A DNA stretch of 55,002 nucleotides from assembly GCF_009766085.1 (NCBI RefSeq), contig NZ_LMUF01000056.1, positions 96,640-151,641 on the forward strand. Direction: 5' to 3'. The notes under the pieces were generated by a model. The model saw only the letters and a program-made list of their open reading frames with translations, made no database searches and was not told the origin of the DNA. Position 1 is the stretch's first letter. Each line of letters starts with the position of its first letter. A program made the translations under genes and the position numbers. Positions 46,166-55,002 of the stretch are shown piece by piece. Source of the stretch: Burkholderia sp. S171. Lineage in GTDB: Bacteria > Pseudomonadota > Gammaproteobacteria > Burkholderiales > Burkholderiaceae.

Positions 46166-48388
46166 GTGAGCACGCCAGCGAATTCCTATCAGGGCAAGAC
46201 CGAAGAAGAGGACGTCGTCCTTGGGCAGTTGCTGCAGGTGGTCCTCGACGACATCTGGTGGCTGATCGGCACCGCGGCGTTCATCATTCTCGCCGCGGCC
46301 GCGTACTGCTACGTCGCGAAGCCCGTCTATTCCGCCGACGCGCACGTTCGCGTGGAGCAGTCCGACAACACGTCGCAAGCGCTCACGCAGACGCAGACGG
46401 GCGCCGCGATCGGCAATTCGTCGGGCGCGCTGCCAACCGACGCCGAGATCGAGATCATCAAGAGCCGTGGTGTGGTGGCGCCAGTCGTCACGCAGCAGAA
46501 GCTCAACTTCTCGGTGAGCCCGATGACCATACCGGTGCTTGGCAGCATTGCTGCACGGATCGCGACGCCCGGCAAACCGGCGAAGCCCTGGCTCGGCATG
46601 ACGTCTTATGCGTGGGGCGGTGAACAAGCCACGGTCGATTCAATTGAAGTGGTCCAGCCGCTGGAAGGCGTGAAGTTGACCATGACCGCGCTTGGTAACG
46701 ATCGCTATTCGCTGGCAACGCCGGAAGGTATGCCGCTGCTCGAAGGCCGTGTGGGTGAAATGGCGAAGGGTAATGGCGTATCCATCGATGTCACGAAACT
46801 GGTGGCGCGTCCGGGTACACGATTCGTGGTGTTGCGAGCCAATGACCTCGATGCCATCGCCGCCTTTCAGTCGGGCATTACGGTTGTCGAGCAGGGCAAG
46901 TCGACGGGCGTGATCCAGATCTCGCTCGATAACGGCGACCCGGCACGCGCGGCTGAAATTGCGAATGCGCTGGCCGATTCGTATCTGCTCCAGCACATTG
47001 AAAGCAAGCAAGCCGATGCGGAAAAAATGCTCGCGTTCCTGAAGAGCGAGCAACCGCGGCTGAAGGGTGATCTCGAGCACGCCGAAGCCGCGCTGACGGA
47101 ATATCAAAGCAAGTCCGGGTCGATCAACGCAAGCGACGAAGCCAAGGTTTATCTCGAAGGCAGCATCACTTACGAAGCGCAGATTTCTGCATTGAAGCTG
47201 CAGATTGCCACGTTGGACCAGCGCTTCGAAAGCAGCCATCCGGCGCTTATCGTCGCGCAGCAGCAGCTTGGCCAACTCGAAGCTGAACGTGCGCGCTTCA
47301 GCGAGCGCTTCAAGAATCTCCCAGCATCGGAAGTCAAAGCGGTGTCGCTGCAACGCGATGCGAAGGTGGCCGAAGACATCTACGTGCTGTTGCTGAATCG
47401 CGTGCAGGAGCTGTCGGTGCAGAAGGCCGGCACAGGCGGCAACGTGCATATTGTCGATGCCGCGCTGCGCCCGGGTGCGCCGATCAAGCCGAAGAAATTC
47501 CTGATCATGTCGGCGGCCGTGATTCTTGGCCTGATCCTTGGAACTGGCCTGGTGTTCCTGCGCCGCGCCATGTTTGCGGGCATCGTGGACCCGGACAAGG
47601 TCGAGCGCCTGGCAGGTTTGCCGCTGATTGGTCTCATTCCCATGAGCACCGAGCAGGTGAAGCTCGACGCAGAAGCGAAGCGTACGGAGCGAGATCGCGA
47701 CCGTGTCTTGCCCATTCTTGCGACCATGCGTCCGAACGATGTCTGCGTGGAAATCATGCGCAGCCTGCGTACGTCGCTGCAATTCACGCTGATGGAAGCG
47801 CGCAATCATACGGTGATGCTGACAGGCCCGGCGTCGGGTGTCGGCAAGAGCTTCCTGGCGGTGAACCTCGCCGTGCTGCTCGCGGCGTCGGGCAAGAAAG
47901 TCCTGCTGATCGACGCCGACATGCGGCGCGGCAAGCTGGAACGTTCCTTTGGTCTGGAGCGAGCGAATGGCCTGGCTGAATTGCTTGCCGGCACGATCGG
48001 ACTCGAGCAGGCCATCCGGACCACGCGCACGCCGTTCCTGAGTTTCATGCCTTCAGGCAAGCGTCCGGACAATCCTTCGGAGCTGCTGATGTCACCGCGC
48101 TTGCAGCAATATCTCGATGGCCTGGGGCGCGTGTACGACGTGGTTTTCATCGATACCCCGCCGGTGCTTGCTGTCACGGATGCATCGATTATCGGCAAGC
48201 TTGCGGGAACGAACTTCTTCGTGATGCGCTCGGGCGCGCACAACGAAATGGAAATCTCCGATGCCATCCGGCGCTTGCGCTCAGCGGGCATTCCGCTGCA
48301 TGGCGCGATCATGAACGGCATGCCGGTACGTTCGCGTGGTTATAACCGCGGACACTATGCAGCGGTTGAAGACTACTTGAATGTTTGA
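46166..48388 (+). CDS. bceF: Polysaccharide co-polymerase/tyrosine autokinase
   Basis: A 740-aa BY-kinase of the Wzc type, starting at GTG 46166. The first membrane helix is near 35-55 (LIGTAAFIILAAAAYCYV), a long periplasmic Wzz/coiled-coil part spans about 60-440 and the second helix is near 450 (IMSAAVILGLILGTGLVF). The kinase has Walker A GPASGVGKS about 553, Walker A' IDADMRRGK and Walker B VVFIDTPP. The C-terminal tyrosines are Y726, Y731 and Y737. It sets chain length and links the polymerase to the BceE pore; BceD reverses its phosphorylation. It has a paralogue at 34.5-36.7 kb. Confidence 0.95.
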   Translation: MSTPANSYQGKTEEEDVVLGQLLQVVLDDIWWLIGTAAFIILAAAAYCYVAKPVYSADAHVRVEQSDNTSQALTQTQTGAAIGNSSGALPTDAEIEIIKSRGVVAPVVTQQKLNFSVSPMTIPVLGSIAARIATPGKPAKPWLGMTSYAWGGEQATVDSIEVVQPLEGVKLTMTALGNDRYSLATPEGMPLLEGRVGEMAKGNGVSIDVTKLVARPGTRFVVLRANDLDAIAAFQSGITVVEQGKSTGVIQISLDNGDPARAAEIANALADSYLLQHIESKQADAEKMLAFLKSEQPRLKGDLEHAEAALTEYQSKSGSINASDEAKVYLEGSITYEAQISALKLQIATLDQRFESSHPALIVAQQQLGQLEAERARFSERFKNLPASEVKAVSLQRDAKVAEDIYVLLLNRVQELSVQKAGTGGNVHIVDAALRPGAPIKPKKFLIMSAAVILGLILGTGLVFLRRAMFAGIVDPDKVERLAGLPLIGLIPMSTEQVKLDAEAKRTERDRDRVLPILATMRPNDVCVEIMRSLRTSLQFTLMEARNHTVMLTGPASGVGKSFLAVNLAVLLAASGKKVLLIDADMRRGKLERSFGLERANGLAELLAGTIGLEQAIRTTRTPFLSFMPSGKRPDNPSELLMSPRLQQYLDGLGRVYDVVFIDTPPVLAVTDASIIGKLAGTNFFVMRSGAHNEMEISDAIRRLRSAGIPLHGAIMNGMPVRSRGYNRGHYAAVEDYLNV

Positions 48389-48406
48389 ACGCGAGCGGAG
48401 CGCTGC

Positions 48407-49423
48407 ATGACATCGACCTCGACCCCGGCTTCGACCCTGACCATCTCCGTGATGGTGCCGACGTATCGTCGTCCCGCCGACCTGAAGCGTTGCCTCGACG
48501 CGTTGCGTGCGCAGGCACGTCCGGCCGATGAAGTGCTGGTCGTCGCGCGTCCCGAAGACGATGCGACGCATCGCGCTCTCGAAACAGAGCTAGCCGCGAA
48601 CAATCCGTTCCTGCTGCGCGTGATCGAGACGGGTCTGGGCGGGCAGGTCGCCGCGCTGAACCGCGGGCTTGATGCGGCGCGTGGCGACATCATCGCGATC
48701 ACTGATGACGACGCCGCGCCGCGCGTCGACTGGCTGTTGCGTATTGACGAGGCCTTCAGCAACGATCAATCACTGGGTGCGCTCGGCGGTCGTGACTGGG
48801 TGTTCGAACGCGGCGCGCTGCTCGATGGTGAGCGCACGGAAGTCGGCGTGATCCGCCGCACCGGCAAGGTCTGCGGCAACCATCATCTGGGTGTGGGCGA
48901 GCCGCGTACGGTCTCGATGCTGAAGGGCGCGAACATGATTTATCGACGCTCGGCGGTGGGCGGATTGCGCTTCGATACGCGTCTGCGTGGCAAGGGTGCG
49001 CAGCACGGCAACGACTTGTCGTTCAGCTTGAGCGTGCGGCGCACGGGCTGGAAGATGGTCTACGATCCGCGCGTGGCGGTCGATCATTTTCCCGCCGAAC
49101 GTTTCGACGACAACGGCCGCGATGCGCAGACCCTTGGCGCACTCGCCGACACCGCATACAACGTGCATCTGGTACTGCGCGAGCATCTGGGTCCGGTGGC
49201 GCGGCATGTGGCGTGGTACTGGTATGCCGCCATTGGCACCCGTGCAATGCCCGGCTTAGCGCATGCGTTGCTCGCGCTTTCGCACACCCGCGATACAGCC
49301 TGCTGGACGCGTTATCGGGCGATGCGCAAGGGCGCTCAAGACGCGCGCCGCGACGCGCAACATGAACCTGCGGCCTATGCGCTCGCCATGCGCAACCGTA
49401 CCGACGGCGCGACAGCCGCATGA
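48407..49423 (+). CDS. bceG: Family 2 glycosyltransferase
   Basis: A 338-aa GT-A enzyme: ISVMVPTYRRPADLKRCLDA, the diphosphate-binding VVARPEDDATHR, GGQVAALNRGLDAARGD and the metal site DDDAAP near 104-109. No signal peptide or membrane helix, so it is cytoplasmic and acts on the lipid-linked chain. By position and type it corresponds to BceG, one of the cepacian glycosyltransferases. Its TGA overlaps an upstream ATG of the next gene, but that gene probably starts 57 nt later. Which linkage it makes cannot be read from the sequence. Confidence 0.85.
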   Translation: MTSTSTPASTLTISVMVPTYRRPADLKRCLDALRAQARPADEVLVVARPEDDATHRALETELAANNPFLLRVIETGLGGQVAALNRGLDAARGDIIAITDDDAAPRVDWLLRIDEAFSNDQSLGALGGRDWVFERGALLDGERTEVGVIRRTGKVCGNHHLGVGEPRTVSMLKGANMIYRRSAVGGLRFDTRLRGKGAQHGNDLSFSLSVRRTGWKMVYDPRVAVDHFPAERFDDNGRDAQTLGALADTAYNVHLVLREHLGPVARHVAWYWYAAIGTRAMPGLAHALLALSHTRDTACWTRYRAMRKGAQDARRDAQHEPAAYALAMRNRTDGATAA

Positions 49424-49479
49424 GCCGCCTGTCGCGGGTCCGGAACTCGCAGGATCACATCGATGTGGAGGTTTCCCGT

Positions 49480-50634
49480 ATGCAGGCGACCAAGGTTCAC
49501 GTGCATTTGTTTTACGGCGCAGACCCCCGGTTTTATCGCAAAGGGGAGAACATCGGCTGCCTGTACGGTTATCACCATGCGGAGTCTCCTGAACTGACGC
49601 TGACGTATTCGCGCGACAAACCCGAGAACAAATTCGTGCGGCTCGCACGGCGTGGATTAAAGGAGGCGCTGGGCTTCGACTTCATTCATACGTGGCGCAA
49701 TCGTGAAGAGATTCTCAACGCCGATGTGGTGTGGACGCATACGGAGGCCGAGCATTTATCGGCAGCGTTGCTGCTGCTTTTGAAAGGCCGCGCGCGTGGC
49801 AATCCGATGTTGCTCGCGCAAAGCGTGTGGCTGGTCGACAAGTGGGCCGGCTTCGGTGCGCTCAGGAAGTGGGCCTATAAAAAGCTGCTCTCCCGTGCCG
49901 ATGTCCTGACTACACACGCAAGCGAGAACGCGCAAATGGCGCGCGATTATTTCAAGCGCGATGTAGAGCAGGTGTTCTACGGTATCAATCCGATCGACTT
50001 CCCGTTGCAGGAGCCGACCGCCTGGCAACCGCACACGCCGGTCCGAATCGGCGCGATTGGCAACGATCGCGATCGCGACTGGGAGTCGCTTGCTCAGGCG
50101 TTCCGGCAGAACCCGGAGCGTGAAGTACGGATCGCGACGCGTCGACGGGTATCGAAAACGCTGCATGCAAGCAACGTGAAGATCGCGCCGGCAATCGGCA
50201 TGAAAGCGGCGCGTGAACTGTATGACTGGGCTGACGTGATCGTGGTGCCGCTGCGGCCGAACTCACATGTGTCGGGCATAACCGTCGTGCTCGAAGCGGT
50301 GGCGCTCGGCAAGCCGGTGATCGTCTCCGATGTCGGTTCGTTACGCGATTACTTCGGCCCCGAGCATGTGTTTTATGTGCCGCCGCACGACGTGCCCGCG
50401 TTGCAGCACGTGCTCGACACGATAGTCGCCAATCCCGCACTCGCGCTGGAACGCGCGCAAGCGGCAAGCCGCCACTTCGCTGCACGCGATTACACGACTC
50501 GGCAGTTCGCGCTGCAGCATGTCCGTCTTACGCAGGAGTTCATGAGGGCGCGGCATATGGACATCCCCACGGACGTACCCACGCGTCCCTCGGAAACCGC
50601 GCTGCATGTCGCGCCTCAACGCCGGGTGAACTGA
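49480..50634 (+). CDS. bceH: Family 1/4 glycosyltransferase
   Basis: ATG 49480 follows GTGGAGGTTTCCCGT, a strong ribosome-binding site; a start at 49420 overlapping bceG is possible but weaker. The 384-aa GT-B protein has an N-terminal Rossmann half (VHVHLFYGADPRFYRKGENIG). Its C-terminal donor half has VVPLRPNSHVSGITVVLEAVALGKPVIV, with the E-x7-E-type pair and G-x-x-V-V tail. It is soluble and cytoplasmic. The position matches BceH, and the donor is probably GDP-mannose or a related sugar by analogy. bceI starts three bases after its stop. Confidence 0.85.
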   Translation: MQATKVHVHLFYGADPRFYRKGENIGCLYGYHHAESPELTLTYSRDKPENKFVRLARRGLKEALGFDFIHTWRNREEILNADVVWTHTEAEHLSAALLLLLKGRARGNPMLLAQSVWLVDKWAGFGALRKWAYKKLLSRADVLTTHASENAQMARDYFKRDVEQVFYGINPIDFPLQEPTAWQPHTPVRIGAIGNDRDRDWESLAQAFRQNPEREVRIATRRRVSKTLHASNVKIAPAIGMKAARELYDWADVIVVPLRPNSHVSGITVVLEAVALGKPVIVSDVGSLRDYFGPEHVFYVPPHDVPALQHVLDTIVANPALALERAQAASRHFAARDYTTRQFALQHVRLTQEFMRARHMDIPTDVPTRPSETALHVAPQRRVN

Positions 50635-50637
50635 TCC

Positions 50638-52176
50638 ATGAGCACACCGGCCGCTGCGCGTACGCCCAAGTATCTGGCCGATCTGATCGAGAACGGCGGC
50701 CGGCCCCTGCGCGCCGGTTTTCTCGGCCTGTTCCGCGATGACCCCAAGCATTGGGTGCCGCAAAGCGGGTTCTGGACGTTCACGCTGCTGCTTATCCTTG
50801 CGCACCAGGGAACGGCGCTGACGTATGGGTTCCCGGCCATGGCGACAGCGGTTGGCTTATGGCTGTATTTCAAAAGTCCCGCGCGGTATATCGGCTTTGT
50901 CTGGTGGCAGTGGTTCCTCAGTCCCGAAGTGCGCCGGCTTGCGGACTTCGCGAAGGGCGGCTTCACGGCCACCAGCGTGATCCAGGTCGCGCCGGTAGTC
51001 GTGACCATGATCTGCGCGTTGACCGTGGTCCGGCATTATCGTGTGCTGGCTGAGCGGCGTGGCCTGCCGTTCCTCCTGATCTTCATGGGCTTGGCCTACG
51101 CGTACCTGATCGGTGTGATGTCCAACGGCCCGATGGCGGCCACCTATGATCTCGCGGCGTGGCTGTATCCGGTGCTGATCGGTTTTCACATCATGGTCCA
51201 TGCCCGCGACTATCCGAAGTATCGCCAGGCGATCCTCGACACGTTTATCTGGGGCATGCTGTTCATGGGCGGCTACGGTCTTGTGCAGTTCTTCCTCATG
51301 CCGGCCTGGGACGCCATGTGGATGATCGGCTCGCAGATGGCTTCGCAAGGCGACCCGGTCCGGCTCGGCGTGCGGGTGTTCAGCACCATGAATTCATCGG
51401 GCCCGTTCGCGCTCGCCATGATGGCCGCGCTCACCTTCACCATGGCCGGCACGCAAAGCGTGCGCTGGGTCGCGGGCGGTCTCGGGTTCATCTCGTTTGG
51501 CCTGTGCATGGTCCGCTCGACGTGGGGCGGCTGGGTCATCGCGATGGTGTTGCAAATCATCAAGGCGAGCAACAAGGTGCGCGTGCGGATCCTGGTGGGC
51601 GCGGTGGTGCTGGCGGGACTTTCGGTACCGCTGCTCACCTTCGGGCCGATCGCCGACAAGATGGCGACGCGCTTGCAGTCCATCACCAATCTCAGCGATG
51701 ACAACAGCTATGCCGCGCGCAACGAGTTCTACGCGTCGTTCGCGAAAACCGCCTTTTCCGACGTCTCCGGCGAAGGTTTCGGCGCCACAGGTTCATCGAC
51801 GAAGCTCTCTACCTCCAACGGCGATCTCGGTAAATATGGCAGCTTCGATAGCGGCGTGATGAACGTGCCGTTCGTGCTTGGCTGGCCCGGTTCGCTGATG
51901 TACCTTGCCGGGCTGGGCTTGCTGCTCGCCCGTGCGTTCCGTGCTTCGTTCTCGCTGCGCGACGACAAATACGCGCAGGCTTCCCTGAGCGTTGCGTTTG
52001 CGATCGTCGGCATGCTGGTGTTCACGAACACGTTCACGTCGATTGGCGGAATGATCCTTTACATGGGTCTCTGCTCGGTCCTCGCCGCGCGCCATCACCA
52101 GCGGCTCGGCCGCCGCCGGGAGCAAGCGCTCTTTGCACACTCCGCACACTCCCTCCCTGAAAAGGCACTCCGATGA
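50638..52176 (+). CDS. bceI: Polysaccharide polymerase (Wzy-type), membrane protein
   Basis: A 512-aa protein with about ten to twelve hydrophobic segments, for example at 39-58, 115-150, 155-190, 260-300 and the C-terminal pair near 440-480. Between them a large loop (about 340-420) holds YAARNEFYASFAKTAFSDVS and EGFGATGSSTKLS, with GDLGKYGSFDSG, typical of O-antigen/exopolysaccharide polymerases though poorly conserved in sequence. It links heptasaccharide repeats at the periplasmic face. Its stop overlaps the bceJ start as ATGA. The first 30 residues are cytoplasmic and basic. Confidence 0.8.
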   Translation: MSTPAAARTPKYLADLIENGGRPLRAGFLGLFRDDPKHWVPQSGFWTFTLLLILAHQGTALTYGFPAMATAVGLWLYFKSPARYIGFVWWQWFLSPEVRRLADFAKGGFTATSVIQVAPVVVTMICALTVVRHYRVLAERRGLPFLLIFMGLAYAYLIGVMSNGPMAATYDLAAWLYPVLIGFHIMVHARDYPKYRQAILDTFIWGMLFMGGYGLVQFFLMPAWDAMWMIGSQMASQGDPVRLGVRVFSTMNSSGPFALAMMAALTFTMAGTQSVRWVAGGLGFISFGLCMVRSTWGGWVIAMVLQIIKASNKVRVRILVGAVVLAGLSVPLLTFGPIADKMATRLQSITNLSDDNSYAARNEFYASFAKTAFSDVSGEGFGATGSSTKLSTSNGDLGKYGSFDSGVMNVPFVLGWPGSLMYLAGLGLLLARAFRASFSLRDDKYAQASLSVAFAIVGMLVFTNTFTSIGGMILYMGLCSVLAARHHQRLGRRREQALFAHSAHSLPEKALR

Positions 52177-53492
52177 GAATCGCCATCGTCACTCATGTCG
52201 TGCGTCACAACGATGGGCAAGGCCGCGTGAACTACGAAATCGCGCGCGCTGCATTGGCGGAAGGCCATCAGGTCACGCTGCTGGCATCGCACGTTGCACC
52301 GGAGCTTGCTTCCGAGGCGCGCTTGCGATGGGTCGCGATCAATGTCGGGCGTTTCTGGCCGACCAAGCTGTTCAAGCAGCAGATCTTCGCGTTGAAAACG
52401 GGGTTGTGGCTCAAGACGCACAAGAAGGAATATGACGTCCTTCATGTCAACGGTTTTATATCGTGGGCCAAAGCCGACGTAAATACCGCGCATTTCGTGC
52501 ATGGCGGTTGGCTGCGCAGTCCGTACTATCCGTTCAAGCTCACCGGTGGTTTGTGGTCCGCTTATCAGGTGGTGTATAGCCGCGTGAATGCGCGGCTTGA
52601 ACACTGGGCGTATCAGCGTTCGAAGATCATTGCCGCTGTGTCCGAGAAAGTCGCTATCGAGATTCGCGCGAACGGTGTGGCCGGCGAGCGGATCGAAGTG
52701 GTCTATAACGGCGTGGATACGAGCGCGTTCAGTGCGGCCCGAGTGAACGGTGCTGACAGAAAATCATTCGGACTACGAGACGATGCCTGCCTGTTGCTGT
52801 TTGTTGGCGACCTGCGCACGCCGCGCAAGAATCTGGACACGGTGCTGAAGGCGCTGGTGCAGCTTCCCGCCCACGTGCAACTGGTGGTGGCGGGTTATCT
52901 CCCGGGCAGTCCTTATCCCGATGAAGCCAAGGCGCTGGGCATTGCGGATCGCGTGCATTTCCTGGGGCTGGTGAAGAACATGCCCACGCTGATGCATTCC
53001 GTCGATGCGTTCGTCTTCCCATCGCGTTACGAAGCGATGAGCCTCTCGTTGCTGGAAGCGCTCGCGGCGGGGCTGCCGATCATTACGGCGAAGACGGCGG
53101 GTGGGGCGGAGATTATCGGCACGGATTGCGGCATTGTGCTCGACGATCCCGATGACGCCACCGCGCTCGCGGGCGCGATCACCAAGCTTGCTGATGCACC
53201 CGAGCTGCGCCGTGACATGGGTCACGCAGCGCGGTTGCTGGCGGACCAATTTGGCTGGGCGCGTATGGCGCGGCGGTATCTGGATCTGTACCGTGATTTT
53301 GCTAATCAGGCCGGCGCGGCCGCGTCGGGTGAAGTGCAGGCAGACGGCGGGGCGCCTAAAGCGGTGGCGCTGATGAAGAGCGGGATGGTGGGCACAACGG
53401 CAGGCACAACGGCGGTTGTGGTCCATCCCATGCTGCCGGGTATGTCGAATGAATCACACGCATCGCACGAATCGCACGCATCGCCGGTATGA
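52173..53492 (+). CDS. bceJ: Family 4 glycosyltransferase with repeat-rich C-terminal tail
   Basis: A 439-aa GT-B enzyme: N-terminal IVTHVVRHNDGQGRVNYEIA, nucleotide-binding VGDLRTPRKNLDTVLKALV and the donor-site SRYEAMSLSLLEALAAGLPI (E-x7-E). The enzyme proper ends near residue 390. The last 45 residues are low-complexity and encoded by two small tandem repeats: 12-bp units GGCACAACGGC at 53391-53414 and 9-bp units at 53454-53480 (SHA/SHE/SHA). This tail is longer than expected for the family. The start overlaps bceI by four bases with AAAAGG upstream. The donor is unknown. Confidence 0.85.
   Translation: MRIAIVTHVVRHNDGQGRVNYEIARAALAEGHQVTLLASHVAPELASEARLRWVAINVGRFWPTKLFKQQIFALKTGLWLKTHKKEYDVLHVNGFISWAKADVNTAHFVHGGWLRSPYYPFKLTGGLWSAYQVVYSRVNARLEHWAYQRSKIIAAVSEKVAIEIRANGVAGERIEVVYNGVDTSAFSAARVNGADRKSFGLRDDACLLLFVGDLRTPRKNLDTVLKALVQLPAHVQLVVAGYLPGSPYPDEAKALGIADRVHFLGLVKNMPTLMHSVDAFVFPSRYEAMSLSLLEALAAGLPIITAKTAGGAEIIGTDCGIVLDDPDDATALAGAITKLADAPELRRDMGHAARLLADQFGWARMARRYLDLYRDFANQAGAAASGEVQADGGAPKAVALMKSGMVGTTAGTTAVVVHPMLPGMSNESHASHESHASPV
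53454..53480 (+). repeat. 9-bp tandem repeat at the 3' end of bceJ
   Basis: Three units TCACACGCA, TCGCACGAA and TCGCACGCA encode SHA, SHE and SHA. A 12-bp pair (53391-53402 and 53403-53414) lies just upstream, giving GTTA twice. Confidence 0.55.
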
Positions 53493-53544
53493 GCAATTTG
53501 ACGGTTGTCGTTATCCATCAACAATTTCGATCAGGGTCGTGGAC

Positions 53545-54711
53545 ATGAGCACGCAAGCCATCAAGTCGCTGCAAATTGGAATGCACTGGTTCCCCGAGCG
53601 TGCGGGCGGTTTGGACCGGATGTATCACACGTTGGTCGGTGCATTGCCGGGTGCGGGTGTCACGGTGCGTGGGGTGGTCGCGGGGTCGCCACGCGTGGCG
53701 GCGGACACAGAAGGGGCCATTCACGGCTTCGGTCCGGCGGCGCAGTCGTTGCCGCGTCGCTTGATGGCGGCACGCCGGGCGTTGCGGGCGTCGTTGAGCC
53801 GTGAACGGCCTGATGTGGTCTCGTCGCACTTCGCGCTTTATACCTTCCCGGGTCTCGATGTCACGCGCGGCATTCCGCAGGTCTCGCATTTCCAGGGACC
53901 GTGGGCGGACGAGAGTCATGTTGAGGGTGCCGATTCAATTGGTCAGCGGACCAAGCGGATGCTGGAGCAGCGGGTGTATGCGCGTTCGTCGCGGCTGATC
54001 GTTTTGTCCGAGGCGTTTGGGGAGATATTGCAGTCACGTTATGCCATTCCTGCTGAACGGATTCGAGTGGTGCCGGGGTGTGTCGATGTCTCGCAGTTCA
54101 ATGTACCGCTGAGCCGTCCCGATGCTCGTCGCAGGCTTCAGTTGCCGCAAGACCGGCCGATTGTGCTTGCGGTGCGGCGGCTGGTCAGGCGGATGGGGCT
54201 GGAGGATTTGATCGAAGCGATGAAGCGTGTGAAGGCCAAGCAACCGGATGTGTTGCTGTTGATCGCGGGGAAGGGGCGTCTTGCGGAGGAGTTGCAGGCG
54301 CGCATTACGGAAGCGGGTCTTGACGACAATGTGCGGCTGCTTGGATTCGTGCCTGACCGGCATTTGGCGGCGCTGTATCGTGCAGCCGATGTGAGCATTG
54401 TGCCGACGGTCGCGCTGGAGGGATTTGGCTTGATTACGGTGGAGTCGCTTGCCTCGGGGACGCCGGTGCTGGTGACGCCGGTGGGCGGTTTGCCGGAGGC
54501 GGTGGCGGGTTTATCGGCGAATCTTGTTTTGTCGTCGACGGGGGTGGATGCTATTGCCGATGGCTTGATTGGCGCGTTGAGTGGTTCGCTGAAATTGCCG
54601 ACGGAGCAGGAGTGCCGGATCTATGCACGCGAAAATTTCGATACGCCGGTGATCGCCAAGCGGGTGGCTGCGGTTTATAGCGAGGCGATTGATGCGGGTG
54701 TAGTGCATTGA
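53545..54711 (+). CDS. bceK: Family 4 glycosyltransferase
   Basis: Start chosen at ATG 53545 (GTGGAC upstream, moderate); the frame is open further back inside bceJ. The 388-aa GT-B protein has QIGMHWFPERAGGLDRMYHTL at its acceptor side, SHFQGPWADESH, and VRRLVRRMGLEDLIEAM with LLIAGKGRLAEELQARI. The donor motif is EGFGLITVESLASGTPVLV, where the two glutamates are seven residues apart. It is soluble and cytoplasmic. It is the last gene of the bce run and 52 nt after bceJ. The linkage formed is not predictable. A guanine-rich run follows it. Confidence 0.88.
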   Translation: MSTQAIKSLQIGMHWFPERAGGLDRMYHTLVGALPGAGVTVRGVVAGSPRVAADTEGAIHGFGPAAQSLPRRLMAARRALRASLSRERPDVVSSHFALYTFPGLDVTRGIPQVSHFQGPWADESHVEGADSIGQRTKRMLEQRVYARSSRLIVLSEAFGEILQSRYAIPAERIRVVPGCVDVSQFNVPLSRPDARRRLQLPQDRPIVLAVRRLVRRMGLEDLIEAMKRVKAKQPDVLLLIAGKGRLAEELQARITEAGLDDNVRLLGFVPDRHLAALYRAADVSIVPTVALEGFGLITVESLASGTPVLVTPVGGLPEAVAGLSANLVLSSTGVDAIADGLIGALSGSLKLPTEQECRIYARENFDTPVIAKRVAAVYSEAIDAGVVH

Positions 54712-55002
54712 TTTTCGTTCGCACTTGGGGTTGGGTTGGGGTTTGGGGTTGGGCCTGGTGGTCGGGGTTGATGCCGGGTCGCCAGGTTTTTAGCGTTAGC
54801 GGGCGGGTTCATTGCCGGGTTGCTGCTTTCGGCCTTAGCGGCCTGCGTGACTCGGATATTCTCTTCATCACTGTTAGCCACTGTGCGTGGCGGCACGTCA
54901 TTTCTTTGTCCAAAGCGGTGTGTGTCAAGGTAGTTGTCGCGTGCACCGCTACGCAGCTTCTGTGTATCGAGTACCTGATTCCTCGGTTCTTTCGGGATTT
55001 AA
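54712..55002. other. Downstream region with a guanine-rich run, no gene
   Basis: About 290 nt. Positions 54727-54753 hold five G-runs (GGGG, GGG, GGGG, GGGG, GGG) separated by TT or TTT, a strong candidate G-quadruplex. No gene or clear terminator is seen before the window ends. Confidence 0.5.

Noticed and set aside
46640..47809. 389-codon minus-strand frame opposite bceF
   Set aside because: Antisense shadow of a kinase gene with all motifs on the plus strand.
54675..54896. Proline-rich minus-strand frame over the G-run
   Set aside because: It is the translation of the G-rich run's complement and has no gene features.
1..55002. tRNA, rRNA and CRISPR arrays
   Set aside because: No cloverleaf with a T-loop consensus and no regularly spaced repeat array was seen on either strand by eye. 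A tRNAscan or CRISPR search would settle this.

Overview
The window looks like chromosomal DNA of a Burkholderia sensu lato species (Paraburkholderia or Caballeronia is my inference). The main reason is a complete, colinear bceA-bceK exopolysaccharide locus of the cepacian type at 39.5-54.7 kb. Codon use there is GC-rich, and the genes are closely packed with short overlaps.

Region 1 (1-23.8 kb) is accessory DNA in advanced decay. It is bracketed by two direct copies of the 3' end of a capD/wbpM-like nucleotide-sugar dehydratase gene. Between the copies lie a few intact small genes, including a three-gene micro-operon at 1.3-2.0 kb, a two-gene membrane-protein operon at 5.3-5.7 kb and a cysteine/histidine-motif protein at 20.3 kb. 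There are two tandem, diverged tyrosine recombinase genes (8.1-9.2 and 10.1-11.3 kb). The second is bounded by two large perfect inverted repeats, each with a 20-nt spacer. A NERD-like gene follows. The rest is a graveyard: a frameshifted HigBA toxin-antitoxin pair, a shredded tyrosine recombinase, a frameshifted OafA/SGNH O-acyltransferase, an IS110 tail, a TPR-like fragment and an IS21 istA remnant fused to the second capD copy. A 1.9 kb AT-rich stretch has no convincing gene.

Region 2 (23.9-28.0 kb) carries three leftward genes: two iron/2-oxoglutarate oxygenase-like proteins (PhyH-like) and an intact acyltransferase-3 membrane protein. They are plausible surface-glycan or secondary-metabolite modifiers.

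Region 3 (28.5-39.4 kb) is a rightward polysaccharide set: a GT2 glycosyltransferase, a DMF-amidase-like protein, a Wzy-type polymerase, a secreted GH39/PslG-like glycosidase, a Wzc-type tyrosine autokinase/co-polymerase and a GT9-like transferase. It ends in a protein with an IS5-type transposase N-terminus (DUF4096), closed by a strong hairpin terminator.

Region 4 (39.5-54.7 kb) is the bce locus. bceA (GDP-mannose supply) runs leftward. Divergent to it are bceB (priming transferase), bceC (UDP-glucose dehydrogenase), bceD (phosphatase), bceE (outer-membrane export lipoprotein), bceF (co-polymerase kinase), bceG and bceH (glycosyltransferases), bceI (polymerase), and bceJ and bceK (glycosyltransferases). 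Together they would make UDP-GlcA and GDP-Man, start the lipid-linked repeat unit, extend it, polymerise it and export it. No Wzx flippase is visible in the window, so one must lie elsewhere.
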